A stretch of 60,000 nucleotides of DNA from Liolophura sinensis (GCF_032854445.1 NC_088300.1:70160984-70220983); one strand, 5' to 3'; shown: positions 38,508 through 49,470, numbered from the stretch's first letter. Translations and numbers: made by a program. The notes: generated by a model not told the origin, from the letters alone.

Positions 38508-38791
38508 AGGTTTTATTTTTAGTTATTTATTTTTTTATTTTGAGTAAGTGATTCTGTGCTTTGGCGTTACAAGCCATTTCCTTTATTTTTGTCTTTTTGT
38601 CTTTTTTATTTTTCATTTTTCTGATTTTGACATTTTATGTTTTCTGTTTTGATATTTCTATGCTCGTTTTTTGATATTTCTATCCTTCTGATTTGTTATG
38701 TTAATCCTTCTATTTTAAGGTTTAAATTTGTCTGTTTCTTGTTTCAATTTGTCTGTTTTTGTGTTTCATTTCTCCTATTGCGGTGTTTCAG
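38508..38791 (+). other. Extended T-rich tract ahead of exon 7
   Basis: About 280 bases are strongly T-rich, with imperfect repeats of 'gatatttctat' and 'tttgtctgtttt', ending in the acceptor ggtgtttcag. This is a very long pyrimidine tract for one splice acceptor. Confidence 0.6.
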
Positions 38792-38860
38792 GAGAGAACA
38801 AAACTGGGGCGAAACATGAGAGCAAGGCCACGGAGGCCAGATAAGAGAGGGGCTGAGCAG
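38792..38860 (+). CDS. Coding exon 7, basic 69-nt exon
   Basis: The acceptor ggtgtttcag and the donor cag|gtaagc bound 23 codons, phase 0/0. The peptide ERTKLGRNMRARPRRPDKRG followed by AEQ has 9 Arg/Lys in its first 20 residues. It could be a nuclear-localisation-like or acidic-phospholipid-binding patch. It sits at the end of the giant intron and is the natural acceptor for the two candidate alternative first exons. Confidence 0.75.
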
Positions 38861-40796
38861 GTAAGCTTGTACTACTCTTCGTGTTTCCATGCCAAAAAGC
38901 TTCAGTCACACGAAGTTAAGAGAATATTTGTGCACGTATCAGCGATGATGCAACTGATTTAGCTTTATTGAAAAGGGTTTGTTTTTTGTGATCTGATTGG
39001 CGGGTTTTTGCTGTGGTGTGTGGTGTCTCTCTCGTGTGACGAATATAAAATGATACTTCATTCTATGAGTAAAGAGATTACTTGAATTCTCATTTCATAC
39101 GTTAATTAATTATAGGTGTCGCTCCGTGAAGAATATAACAGCAGAAACTTAACAATAGCAACTATTCCTTAACATCGATTCATTCATTTGTTTCTTTGTC
39201 CGGATATTCCGTCAGTCTCAGTTTGTCTTATGCGACAGTTGTCCGATGAACTGAGGCATAACACGACTCAGTATCTTGCCATGTATTGGGCAGTCCTCCT
39301 AGTGATTAGTTCTGTTAATGAAATCTTAATGTAAAAGTAATAATTTACTTACTTTTTAAATTCTGCCAAAATGCATCAATACTCAAACAAGATCAGTGTC
39401 ATAGTATTTAAAAGCGTTAAGACTATGTTGTTGTTTTGCTAATTTTTACAGCTCTGATTTGTGTAATATGTGTAAGTACGACACTAAATGGGAATGTTTT
39501 GGATGTGCAAATAACTAATAGACTAGGGAGAACTAACAGTAGTTAATTTGACTTTGCCGTTAGCTTTTCTAACTTGTATCAAAGCCTGCACTTCTATTAA
39601 CTACTTGCTCTTTGACTAATATAATAAGTTGTGAATTAATCCTTTAATATATTTGATGAGAAAAGGAGACAATATTTTATTTCATGATCTTCTTCACCCC
39701 CCCCCCTTAAATTATCCGTTTCAACAACATATTTACTGAATAATTAACATGTTAGTTGCTGATGACAATCGTGTTAACATTTCCCTACAAATCAAACCTG
39801 AAGTTGCTAAAATCGGATATAAAAGCCTAATTTAATTCTTTTAAAGTATTTTTTCTCCATTTATGATCTTGAGGAGTGTGGATAGAAATTATTTTTTCTC
39901 GACTTACCTTGTGAAAGGCCTGTGATATCGGATGCTACTGAGCTGAAGGTTTTATTTATCTGTGTAGAGTGTTTTCCTGTTTGATGATTATGTTCAGACT
40001 TGTTGCCACAATAGTTGCTGTAATCATCCCGGCTAATTGTCCATAACAGGCCAAGTCATCTCCAGGTTAAATAACGAAAGATAAATGTACCGCGTATTTC
40101 CATGCCAACCATCATCTAGAACAAGAATCGTGGTACCAAGCTTCCTGGAATATTGTATCCATATATTTTGCTTCCATATATTTTTGAAAACAAAGGTTCA
40201 TAACTTTCCTGCGTTCAAAAAGGATATGTAGTAAAATGTAGAGACCTGGCCTTCTCTTTGTCCCACAAGACGCCATTGTCTGGAATTATGAACATTTTAT
40301 GACGTTTTCTGTTGTTTTTTTTTTTTTAATTTAAGGTATGATAAAAATGCTACGCACCATATAGAAACAAATTTCCAGTTTGAGCAGAGAATTGTTGTTC
40401 AAAACTGTATTGCGAGCATTATTCAAATCAGACTTAAACCTGAATGCCAGTCTCATACTACTATATGGAAAAAGGAAATTAAGTCAATAATGTTAAACTG
40501 GGTATAGGTCATTAAAAAATTTTATTTAACCAGTCTGTCAGGGGCGAATCTCAAACAGCTTCGCCTGTTTGCCTCCTCAACTACCAGATGGCGCTTGTGT
40601 TCCACATTGAAAATGCAATTTGAAACACTAAATTCATCAGGTAGTTGTAAGGGCAAACCGGCAAAGTGGTGTAGCTCGTTGTTTTACAGGCTCTGTTTAG
40701 CACCAATTTTTGCCGCTATTTAACATGCACGTTGACACAGCCATCACTCTTCCCTGTGCTTCCCTTGGGTGATTGCTTTGTTCTATCTTGCCTCAG
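38861..40796 (+). other. Intron 7 (phase 0)
   Basis: No gene is seen inside. It holds a C run at 39697-39706 and a T run near 40315-40327. Confidence 0.6.
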
Positions 40797-40964
40797 AATG
40801 AACCTCTTCAGCAACCGTTGCTGAACCCCGATGCTGACTCGGCTAGTCCTCTGGAAACTCTTTACTTTTCGCCGTCACTCCACCCTGCTTACAGCACACC
40901 TTCTGGCCAAGTGGTCGCACCTCAAACTAATCCGCTTATAGAGTCGCCTCAACATCCAACTCAG
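40797..40964 (+). CDS. Coding exon 8, Pro/Gln-rich, with a duplicated donor
   Basis: The acceptor tatcttgcctcag opens a phase-0 exon starting NEPLQQPLLNPDADSASP, rich in Pro, Gln and Ser. The first donor (cag|gtaggt) follows 40964 and gives 56 codons. An 81-bp tandem duplication carries the same donor again after 41045. The frame stays open across the first donor, so using the second adds 27 codons and keeps phase 0. The repeated peptide includes YSTPSGQ(V/P)VAPQTNPLIE. No globular fold is expected. Confidence 0.75.
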
Positions 40965-41051
40965 GTAGGTTACAGCACACCTTCTGGCCAACCAGTCGCA
41001 CCTCAAACTAACCCGCTTATAGAGTCGCCTCAACATCCAACTCAGGTAGGT
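40890..41051. repeat. 81-bp tandem duplication spanning an exon-intron boundary
   Basis: Copy 1 is 40890-40970 and copy 2 is 40971-41051. They differ at only a few positions, including gtggtc against ccagtc and aatccg against aacccg. Each ends cactcag|gtaggt-like, so the donor site has been copied with the coding sequence. The unit length is a multiple of three. Confidence 0.93.
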
Positions 41052-42016
41052 TTGAGAACGCATAACAGTGAAGTCGTGAATAACATAACTTCCAGATTTA
41101 CGGTACGGTAGCAATGTGTGTTTGATATAAGTGAAAGTAAGCATTCTATTACTAACCTGTTTCATTAACATCGTTTTATGTTTTTACGTAGAGAGGGAAT
41201 ACCGTACATGAGTAAAATGTCAAAAAGTAGAAAACTGCCGAAATCGTATATTTCGATGTGACTCTGTTAATAAATTCCGCCCACGTATTGTACAAGTTTG
41301 ATTTTAAGGTCGGATTCAGTTTGCTGGCAACTGGGAATAACAAATAATTATATAAATAGGTTTTCAGTTTCAAGCTTTCAACGGTTCGCATTGTTTTAAA
41401 TGAAAACGTTTCTTCTTGACTCATATATCTTGTAACATTTGGATCACCTTTCTTTACATATTCTTATATAAAATATGATACTGTATGAGATTTAAAGCAT
41501 AACTAATGTAATAGGTGTGATTAATATGTCGTCCCTAGATACTGTATTAGGTTCTGGAAAAGTCAAAATGCCACTGAGTTCTTCGGGTTAAAAACACGAC
41601 ACAACAGAAGTGGGACACTTTGTTTGATTGAATTGTGTACACAGATTGCCACGTACTGTTTCAATATGAACCTTAATCATCCTGTTCACTGATGTTTTTC
41701 CTTTGGCCAGTTCAGTGGCCATAAATGGAGAATAGATACTGAAATCCGAAGCTCTTACGAGGAGTCGTCTTATTTGCATGTAGAATTCAATTGCGTAAAC
41801 ATTTCAAGCAAGATGTAAAATTTTATTATTATTAACGTTTTCGGGTTTTCCATATTTTATGTTCAGTTTTTTGCTAAGCTGTTTGTGGAAAAACACCAGC
41901 GTTCATTTTCACGCCTGATACCTCGCTGTCCTCGCCAGCTTGTCTCTGCACCAGCTCTCGAAAAGTGAAATGCCATCGCTGATGTCATTAAATAGTATTG
42001 CCTTTATCTGTTGTAG
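41052..42016 (+). other. Intron 8 (phase 0)
   Basis: Runs to the acceptor ctgttgtag at 42016. The minus-strand ORFs here have no family resemblance. Confidence 0.6.
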
Positions 42017-42562
42017 GACTTATTAGAAACATTAAATAGACAACAGCAGCTTGTCAGCAATCCTGTTCGTGAACCTTCGCCAAGTCCAGACATGGAGGAC
42101 GCTAAACGACGTGCTCAGCAGCTCATCAACGACAGCTTTCTTCTGGAACAAATCCAAGAACATAGGCGGAAACAGGAGCAAATGGAAGAAATGAATCAAC
42201 TGCTCAGCGACGCCTTTCCCTTAGCCAATTCAGGGATCATAAACGGGGATATTGAAGTTACAAACATTGCCAATGGCACCGTGACACCGAACGATTCCGA
42301 GCAGCTTCAGTTTCATAAACTTCATCTGAACGGTGGAGATTCTCTTGAAATGGAAACTGAAACAGATTCACCGTTAATGTCCGGACAAGAACGGTCGATT
42401 ACGTCAACGAGTTTTGTGCCGGAGTCTTCTGTCCAATCCCCATTGCGACATAATCAAATGAACGGTTACGTGCCTACGGGATTTGATCCACACGACATGA
42501 ACCCTCGTCTTCGGAAGGCCATCCGCGGAGAACTGCGGAAACCACAACCCACAAAACTTTGA
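42017..42562 (+). CDS. Terminal coding exon 9 with stop codon
   Basis: The acceptor ctttatctgttgtag opens a phase-0 exon of 181 codons ending in TGA at 42560-42562. It begins DLLETLNRQQQLVSNPVREP. A long charged helix follows (AKRRAQQLINDSFLLEQIQE, then HRRKQEQMEEMNQLLSDAF), likely a coiled coil. Next come a Ser/Thr/Glu-rich linker and a conserved-looking basic end containing MNPRLRKAIRGELRK. The final residues Thr-Lys-Leu fit a class I PDZ ligand (S/T-x-hydrophobic-COOH). With the other exons this suggests a cytoplasmic scaffold protein or the intracellular tail of a receptor. I considered a KIAA1549/UPF0606-type tail from memory but cannot verify it. Confidence 0.85.
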   Translation, partial: DLLETLNRQQQLVSNPVREPSPSPDMEDAKRRAQQLINDSFLLEQIQEHRRKQEQMEEMNQLLSDAFPLANSGIINGDIEVTNIANGTVTPNDSEQLQFHKLHLNGGDSLEMETETDSPLMSGQERSITSTSFVPESSVQSPLRHNQMNGYVPTGFDPHDMNPRLRKAIRGELRKPQPTKL

Positions 42563-43605
42563 TGGCGGATTGACATTTTTGTAGAGAAAGCTATCGCCTC
42601 CAATGTGCCAAACGATATCATCTGTGATTCCGCACTGAAGAACTTTGTGCGGTCTTATTGGATAATAACGTCGTTTTATGAGACACAGAAGAATAAAGTG
42701 CTATATTTTCTTAATGCGTAGCGCAATTGTTGAGACACACTTTGTAAGCTTATCCTTGACTGAATGTCCTATGAACTTATCCTGTGCAAGGAAGGATGCT
42801 AGCACTTCATTGTCCTCCATTAAGATTTTCCAGCCTGAGTGTGCTTTTATCGGTATAAAAATCACCGTGAAATGTATATTAGCGTGAATGAGTAAAGCTA
42901 CACGTTAATTTGACAAATGTTCAAAAATCAAATCTCGAAAATGTACAGTAGTCTGCGATGTGATCAAAGTTATTGATGAGTCTGGATCGCATATACTCCT
43001 CACATTTGAAGTAGACGATTGAAGACATTACATGGGTTTATAACGACGATGATATGCATGGGCTATGTCACTAGTCTTTGTGCTACAATCAATGCTGACG
43101 TGGTCAAGACAGATTTGTAGTGTTTTTGCTAAATAAATCACACATGTCTAAAAAAATGTAATGATGGAATATGATTTATGTGCAGTTGAATAAGAAATAT
43201 TCTTTTACAACATTTCTTTTCAAGCGAACTTTCTTTGACAGATTCCATTGTTTTACAAACAGACAATTTTTATAAGATCGTGACGCAGTTACTGGAACAA
43301 AATAAGGTCTGGTAAGGCAGAACATGTGTCCTCTTAACATCAGACACGGTATCCCTCCTTTATTATGAAAAATGTTTTCATTGTGTTAAAGATATATATA
43401 TTGGGTTTTGTGTTAACAACAAATACATGCATATTCTTTATTGAACTGCATTTTAATTTTTGTTATATTCCCTGCTGCACCACAGGAGATGTTTAATGTG
43501 ATAATTTAAGAATCATATAATTATGTTAACATTGGTTTACTGTCTGTTTCATCACGGCTGGTTCATGATGTATTCCCTATGAAATAAACTTACTTCATCT
43601 ATATG
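42563..43605 (+). other. 3' UTR with three candidate polyadenylation signals
   Basis: AATAAA occurs at 42692-42697, 43132-43137 and 43583-43588. No coding frame continues. The spacing would allow 3' UTRs of about 0.15, 0.6 and 1.05 kb. The exact cleavage site cannot be read from the sequence. Confidence 0.6.
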
Positions 43606-44029
43606 CTTTATGACGACTAAATATACGTATTTCATTATCGCTTCTCTAGGCAATTATTAGATAGGACACAAGCGTTGTGAGTTCAATCTTGGTCATTGTC
43701 CTTTTGTACAGTCTAACTTCCGTTGAAGACTGCTTATTTTCCACCAATATGGACTACATATCCGTGTGTCACAAAGTTCGTCAGTAACATGCCATTGGTC
43801 AGTGGTTTAACCCGCTCACTGTGTTTTTTTTTGCACCAATAATACTGAAAGAGCCATCACATAAGTGAAAAATTATAGTGTAAACAAGTCAATCTATTGG
43901 CAATTAAAAATGACCCGCCCACCTCATCTGCTTCCTTCTGATTTCGAAGTACATGACCAGATGTCTGCCCCATGATTTCCTATCTTTCGTGAAAATTCCA
44001 CAAATGACCGTTGGTTGACGGTTGGTATA
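43606..44029. other. Intergenic, nothing recognised
   Basis: No ORF, repeat or RNA gene is supported. Confidence 0.6.
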
Positions 44030-44275
44030 CAATGAGAGGTTAGTGCGACGACTGGTTGACTCCTGTCAGTATAATGGCTCGGGCGAGGCAGCTTACTTGT
44101 CATCGGTAAGTCGTCTCAGTGAAGCAGCACTAGATAAAAGAGCGGTGGAAATCAGTCCTGCAACAAAGAGGAACATCACATGCACTCTAAGGATTTCTTC
44201 GTCGTCATATGACTGAAAAATTGACTGAAGAACGACGTTAAACCCCAACCACTCACTCACTCACTCAATAACAGA
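44030..44275 (+). mobile_element. SINE-like element sharing the 'catatgactgaaaaattg' tail
   Basis: The body includes ctcctgtcagtataatggct and gaggaacatcacatgcactc. It ends 'tcgtcgtcatatgactgaaa', then 'acgttaaaccccaacc', and a (cact)n tail. It is the reverse-oriented relative of 9723-10035. Confidence 0.75.
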
Positions 44276-44300
44276 TCAACCGATTAGTTACTATAGGATT

Positions 44301-44356
44301 TACTTGAGTGGTGTTTTACGCCCTACTCAAGAATAGTTCACATACAACTGCCGAGT
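44301..44356 (-). mobile_element. SINE family B, short 3' fragment
   Basis: Contains 'gtggtgttttacgccctact' and 'caagaatagttcacatac', the 3' core of family B in minus orientation. Confidence 0.65.
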
Positions 44357-44481
44357 TACTATAGGAAACTACATGCCATATAACTTAGCAATAAAATATA
44401 CCCACTTTGCTTAATAGCCGCATCTGTGGCTGTAAACTTACGTTCCGTTTATGTAAATGTGATATACCCCATACGTACTTA

Positions 44482-44540
44482 GGCATTTCATAATGCCAAA
44501 AGTGGTTATAAGGGATTTTTGGCATTTCATAATGCCAAAA
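44482..44540. repeat. Duplicated hairpin
   Basis: The 20-base sequence ggcatttcataatgccaaaa occurs at 44482 and 44521, 39 bases apart. Each copy folds as GGCATT/AATGCC around a 4-base loop. The second copy extends to a perfect TTTTGGCATT/AATGCCAAAA stem. Confidence 0.8.
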
Positions 44541-45359
44541 TATTGATCTAAGGTCATATTTCACACCACTTTCATACATTTGTGAAACTATTATCTTTTG
44601 AGCCGAATGCAGGTGACATTGGGTAATAAAATGAACGGAAATGCGTGACTGTGGACCCTTTTAGAATCATTGTCGTAGATTTATACCAACCAGACAACAC
44701 AGCCATTTTGTTGTTGATGATGACATACAATCGAACCGTTGTAATAAAAATAGTCGCATTCTCAGCTCTGTCTACTTAACTAATTGATAGCAATCTCGAT
44801 AAATGTGACCTTCAAACCTCTTTTGACGGAATAGATGATTCCATCCTAGTTTTGCTGCAGATTGAGGAAACTCTTTATCAAATTACTTAGTCTGAGCGCG
44901 GTATTTTTAGGATGCTTTCAGTGAAATCCTTTCTGGAGAAGTAGCAATCTGTTATGTACCTTCTTGGCTAGGATGATGGCCATTGTCCATTCAAGGAATA
45001 ACGTGAACCAGGTGCCACTTGGTTAATAGCCCGATGGAAGAAACACTGCGATTTTATATCAACCCTGTTAAACAACGTGAGGGCTAAATGCACATAGTAG
45101 GGTTATCAAATTTACGATCAGTTAAGAATGTGAGCCACTGTAGGCTGGAAATAAATAAATGCCTAATACATATACATTTCATCATTCCGTGCGGCTTACT
45201 CAACATTTGCTGTGTGGTGAGACTTCTGTTGAAAGGACCTCAAACATGTCCTAATTACAAAGATTTCAACCTGTTTTAAACAGTATATTACCAGGAGAGC
45301 TTCTCAGAAACGTAATAATACCTTTAAATCCACCAAAACAATAGATCTAGGGTCCTAGC

Positions 45360-46330
45360 CGATCTACTCCCGGCCGCCCGATACACCTCAGCGGGTGACG
45401 TCATAGATGGCCACAAGCCCAGCTAGCCTGTATAACCTGGAAAACTCGCGATTCTCGTGATTCTAGCTACACAGAAACAAATATGCTGCCGTGTCAATTT
45501 GTAATCCATAGTGGACGACCTTGACGTTACGATTTATGACACTAACAGCTTTAGCCAGGCTTCTAATTCTAAGGCTTCCAATTCTAAAGTTTTCGGACTT
45601 TGAAGCTGATCATTGTCCGTGCAATTCCAACCGCACTGATAATGAATACGAATACGTCGGAAGTTGGGAGTCACGTGACCACTCTTTCGTGTCTAAAACA
45701 AAATGGCCGCGTAATGTTAAAGCATTGAGGAAAGATCACTTTTTGCCACTTCGCTAGCGACCAGTAAGGCCTAGTTGTACAAAATGACGTCACGAAAGCT
45801 CTGCAGAAATACACAGACTATCTGAAAAGCTGAAAATTATACAAATCCAACGGTACAAGATCGCTGAAAGCGATTTATAAATAGGCATTTTCCCACGCAA
45901 TAACGTTTGGAGGATCGTTTTCTTCACCCACACCGTTTGATATTAAGGAGACCACGTTGCCTCTAGCTTCCGATCTGTCACTCTTGTCACTCTTGTAGAT
46001 GTCTTTAACTCTACATGAAGTGGCAAAGCTCTGACAGTTCGTAAAGGTATGATGTAATTGGGCCAAGACTACCGAATTTTGGCGGGAAAAATGCATAAAT
46101 CCAGCCTCTTTATCTTGTGATGTTAGGTACCCTACTACTCAGATTATTGTATCTTTTTTCATCAGTTTTTGGGACTCAATTTAACAATACATACAGGGGT
46201 AGCTAATTATGAATAAATGATGACACTAATCCTTTAAACACAAGCGGCTGATTGGCTTTTTTCTGCTTTTACGTTGTCCAATCAGTAAACGCCTTTGTAG
46301 GCGCTTTATCTTGCTAGTGAATTTTACGCA
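45360..46330. promoter_or_regulatory. CpG-containing, promoter-like island
   Basis: Unlike its surroundings, this segment has many CG dinucleotides and several classical promoter motifs. It has two perfect CRE palindromes TGACGTCA (45396-45403, 45785-45792), an E-box in tcacgtgacc (45671-45680) and an aaaatggccgc YY1-like site (about 45701). An E2F-like tttggcgggaaa lies at 46078-46089, and two CCAAT boxes face each other (ctgattgg at about 46248, ccaatcag at about 46278). Short coding-looking pieces exist (a plus frame from about 45521 and a minus frame 45875-46096), but I recognise none. It may be a promoter, possibly bidirectional, or part of an old element. Confidence 0.35.
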
Positions 46331-46701
46331 GCCTATATTGTAGCGGTTTGAATTTGTACGTTAATGCGCGTGACCAAAACGGGTCATACAGGGGATAAGC
46401 AAAAGTACATGGTCATTCATGCCTATGCTACAACATAACAGACTTGGACAAAAGCACAGGTCCAATTTGTAGGTGTGTTTGAGTCTGATTTCGACTTGAA
46501 ACTATATATTAGCACAAGTCTTTTTTCATCAGAAACTCGCTTAAAATACTAGAAACCGCTTAAAATGTGTGCGACTACCGAGGATTATAATACTTTAATT
46601 TAGCCACATTGACTTGTTTGTCCCACAGTTCCAGTGTACGTTTTGGTTTACCCTTGGCTTGGTATCCTCTAGTCAAGGTTTTCATAACTCTTACGCTATT
46701 A

Positions 46702-46941
46702 AAGTACGGCTTCCTCTGGGCACGGTTTACTACAGGCATGGTTTACTTTAGGCATGATTTATTCTAGGAATGGTTTACTTTAGGCATGGTTTATTCTAGG
46801 AATGGTTTACTCTAAAAATGGTTTACTCTATGCATGGTTTAAGCTATGCATGGTTTAATTTGAGCATTTTTTCCTCTGGGAATGGGTTACTTTATACATG
46901 GTCTGCTCTAGGCATGGTTTAATCTAGGCATGATTTCCCTT
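46702..46941 (-). repeat. 16-bp minisatellite (end of family D copy 1)
   Basis: About 15 units of a 16-base motif close to AGGCATGGTTTACTCT follow head to tail with strict 16-base spacing (unit starts 46718, 46734, 46750 ... 46926). The reverse-complement motif forms the array at 59705-59816. Confidence 0.9.
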
Positions 46942-47261
46942 AGTTAATAGATCAGCGGCTACAGTCCAGGCTATTGTGAGAGAAATCTGCCGTTCATTTT
47001 CTTGTCTAGTACAGATTACTAACAGCCTGTACCACAGTATAGCGAAGGGAGACACGAGCATGGCGTATCTCTCGGTGAAATCTCCTCTCACAACAATAAC
47101 AGGATTAACGGTGACACAAACCAGGCTTGAGAGTACGTCTCTCTGGTCAGTTGTCTGTTCACAACAGTTGGGACACTGAGCAAGAAAATTGCCAGCGAGT
47201 GTACAGTTTAACCAATACAGTCTACATCAACTTTTTGTCTTTTTTTCAAGCAAATTGGTCT

Positions 47262-47400
47262 TTTATGCAACCTGGTAACGGTTGTGGGTTTCCTCAGTTT
47301 TCTGCCCAGTCTTTTCCCACCAGAATGTTGGCCGTCGTCATATAAGTTAAATATACTTGAGTATGTCCTAACACTCCAATCCAATAAATAAATAAAGAAA
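47262..47400 (+). mobile_element. SINE family B, 3' half
   Basis: Plus-strand copy from 'caacctggtaacggttgtgg' to 'gtcctaacactcc' and an (aaat)n tail. The tRNA head is missing. Confidence 0.8.
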
Positions 47401-47617
47401 TCAAGCAAAATTATTTTTAAACCGATTCCTGGGTAGGTTTTTGGATATATGTTTTCAATAAAATGAAAAGTAAAAACGTCGAATAGGTGAATTGAACAAA
47501 CAGTTACTGGATTCGCTAACTTTCAAATCATTAATTTGTTTCTTTTCAAAAGCAAGAAAGACATTAATAACTGATCCAATCATTGTGGCCTCGTCAGATT
47601 TTCAAATGAATTTGCTT

Positions 47618-47704
47618 AATGTTTTGCGCCGTACTTACAGAACCCGGTGGAAACCCACGACCATCCGCATGTTGCTTGGAGACCTTCCCACGTACAGCCG
47701 GCGA
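47618..47704 (-). mobile_element. SINE family B, internally deleted
   Basis: 'gttttgcgccgtacttacag' is joined directly to 'cccggtggaaacccacgacc', so the middle of the core is missing. The end is 'cacgtacagccgg'. Confidence 0.75.
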
Positions 47705-47861
47705 TGGAGCTTTTAGGAATGTGTTAACAAAGGTTAAATACAGATTTCTAAAAGTCGAATTAAAGAACGCAACGGGAATAGTGCGGCGATTTTATTAATG
47801 TGGTATGTGACTCGTCAACGATTTTCTCGGCGAAAATGTTAAGCGCAAACAATGTAAATTT

Positions 47862-47982
47862 ATTTATTGGTTTGGTGTTTTACGCCGTACTCAAGAATAC
47901 TTCACTTATACAACGGCGGCCAGGATAATGACAAGAGGAAACAGGGCAGAGCCTTGAGGAAACCCACAACCATCCGCAGGCA
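47862..47982 (-). mobile_element. SINE family B, 3' half
   Basis: Minus-strand copy with the tail, 'gtgttttacgccgtactcaa' and 'aaacccacaaccatccgcag'. It is truncated thereafter. Confidence 0.85.
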
Positions 47983-49470
47983 AATGGTGTAAATGGTTAA
48001 ATACACTAGTAGTTAGGAATGCAAGCCGTAAACTGAATTCATATGGCATTTGGAATACAGAGCAAACATTGGTAATACTTCCCTGGAAAGAAAATCACAA
48101 CGGTAAAGGTGATATTTCCCTAAAGTGTCTACCACACTGCAGAACCTTTCCACACATATACATTTAGCATTGAAGACAGTACATGTTATATTGAAAAATT
48201 GTTTATATTAGGGATTCTAAAGACAGACAATCTTTGTGGAAAGAATTCCATCGTCAGTACTCCCATTGTCACTGAGGCCTGTGAAGTTGTCTGAAGAGGG
48301 AACCGCCGGCCGGTCCACGATATTGCTTCACCTTATTGCTCTTCTGAGAATTACTTTCTGGAAAGGTTTCCACAAATAATTCATTGGTGATGACAAATGT
48401 GCTTCGAGCAGAAATAAATCAAATGTCAACTGAAACCCGAGTCTGCGGTCTGTCTGGTCCATCTTTTCCTACTATAACATCTATTCTTCCGGCTATGGAA
48501 GGCCCGTTCACATTTTTATTACGCCGCGGGTGACAAAATAATAATAATAATAAGACCAAAAACACATGGGACAAATTTAATGCCGGAATGAGATAAATTC
48601 CTGAAAGACACAACGCTAAAAAAACATGTATATTTTCAAAACTTTTATGCCCATATATAGAGGAACCAAGACCGAGTAAAGGTCAAGCTTGTGTCAGATT
48701 CTTGGTTTACATGGTTGAGCCTTTTGGAAATCTGAAGAAGAGTGGAACAAAGAATCAGATACGTCTTCAGTAGTGAACTTTCCGTGGTGAAAATCTCCCA
48801 TGCCCCATCTCCGTCTCAGCATACTGCTTCGGTGACACGGCCAGCCTAAATGTTTATAGGACTGATGGCGACAAACGCTTCACTTGACCTTTTTCGTGGA
48901 GTCTGTTCTGCTGGTCTCCAGTCCGCTGACCTGAGTCAAGCACCTGGGACAGCCCCTTCTACAGATTACCCAGAGCTTGTCCTCAACGCTTCAGTGGACT
49001 GGGCGTCAGATTTACCAGCTGAGACATTTACATTTAACTTCTTGTCTTCCTTCCTTCTTGCCAACATTGCCACAGAAAAGGGGCTTATTTGTTCAAAGCT
49101 GCATGTCACCTTGCCACACTTTACATAGTACCATAAGATAAGAAGATATGACCTATGACATATTCCATTAGTTGAAAAGAATTTCTTACGTGTTCTTTAA
49201 GTGCTCAAGGCTTGATTTATGGAGTGTATTTAGTACTAAGGCTATCTGAAGTAAACACGACCTGTCAATATATTGAAAAAATATAGAATTGTGTTCACAA
49301 AGATACGTATAAAGATGTTGACAAATACATTTGTAACACTGGTTGTGTTTTGTCATAGAGTGTAGGGTTTATTTATAGGGCTTAAAGTCAGTGCTCTGTC
49401 AGAAGCAGCTGTTCAGTAATGCACTTGGATTTTCTGTGATCTAAACCGCTTTACTCCATCTGTTTACTCT

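Larger units (their letters stand above)
15984..38791 (+). other. 22.8-kb phase-0 intron (contains possible alternative first exons)
   Basis: No further exon joins 15983 to 38792 with confidence, although tiny phase-0 exons could be missed. The interval contains two ATG-to-donor sequences (22021 and 32343), a twin hairpin, a 55-bp triplication, microsatellites, SINE fragments, a TIR element and the large (CATA)/(CATC) array. Stretches 16525-19914, 20090-22020, 23161-24849, 25042-26210, 26263-27546 and 28488-32342 show nothing else I can support. Confidence 0.55.
46702..49470 (-). mobile_element. Repeat family D, copy 1 (inverted)
   Basis: In reverse complement this segment matches copies 2 and 3 in the same order at several anchors. 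49385-49470 matches 56108-56185. 49080-49130 matches about 57855-57905. 48870-49020 matches 52620-52790 and 57960-58095. 48235-48430 matches 53215-53420 and 58438-58620. 47085-47165 matches about 59360-59450. It ends in the 16-bp minisatellite. No intact ORF is shared, so it behaves as a non-autonomous element or a segmental duplication. Three SINE fragments lie inside. Confidence 0.7.

Noticed and set aside
42017-42562. Firm assignment of the terminal exon to a KIAA1549/UPF0606-type cytoplasmic tail
   Set aside because: The resemblance is only an impression from memory (charged helix followed by a short acidic-hydrophobic stretch). Without a profile search it is not safe to name the gene.
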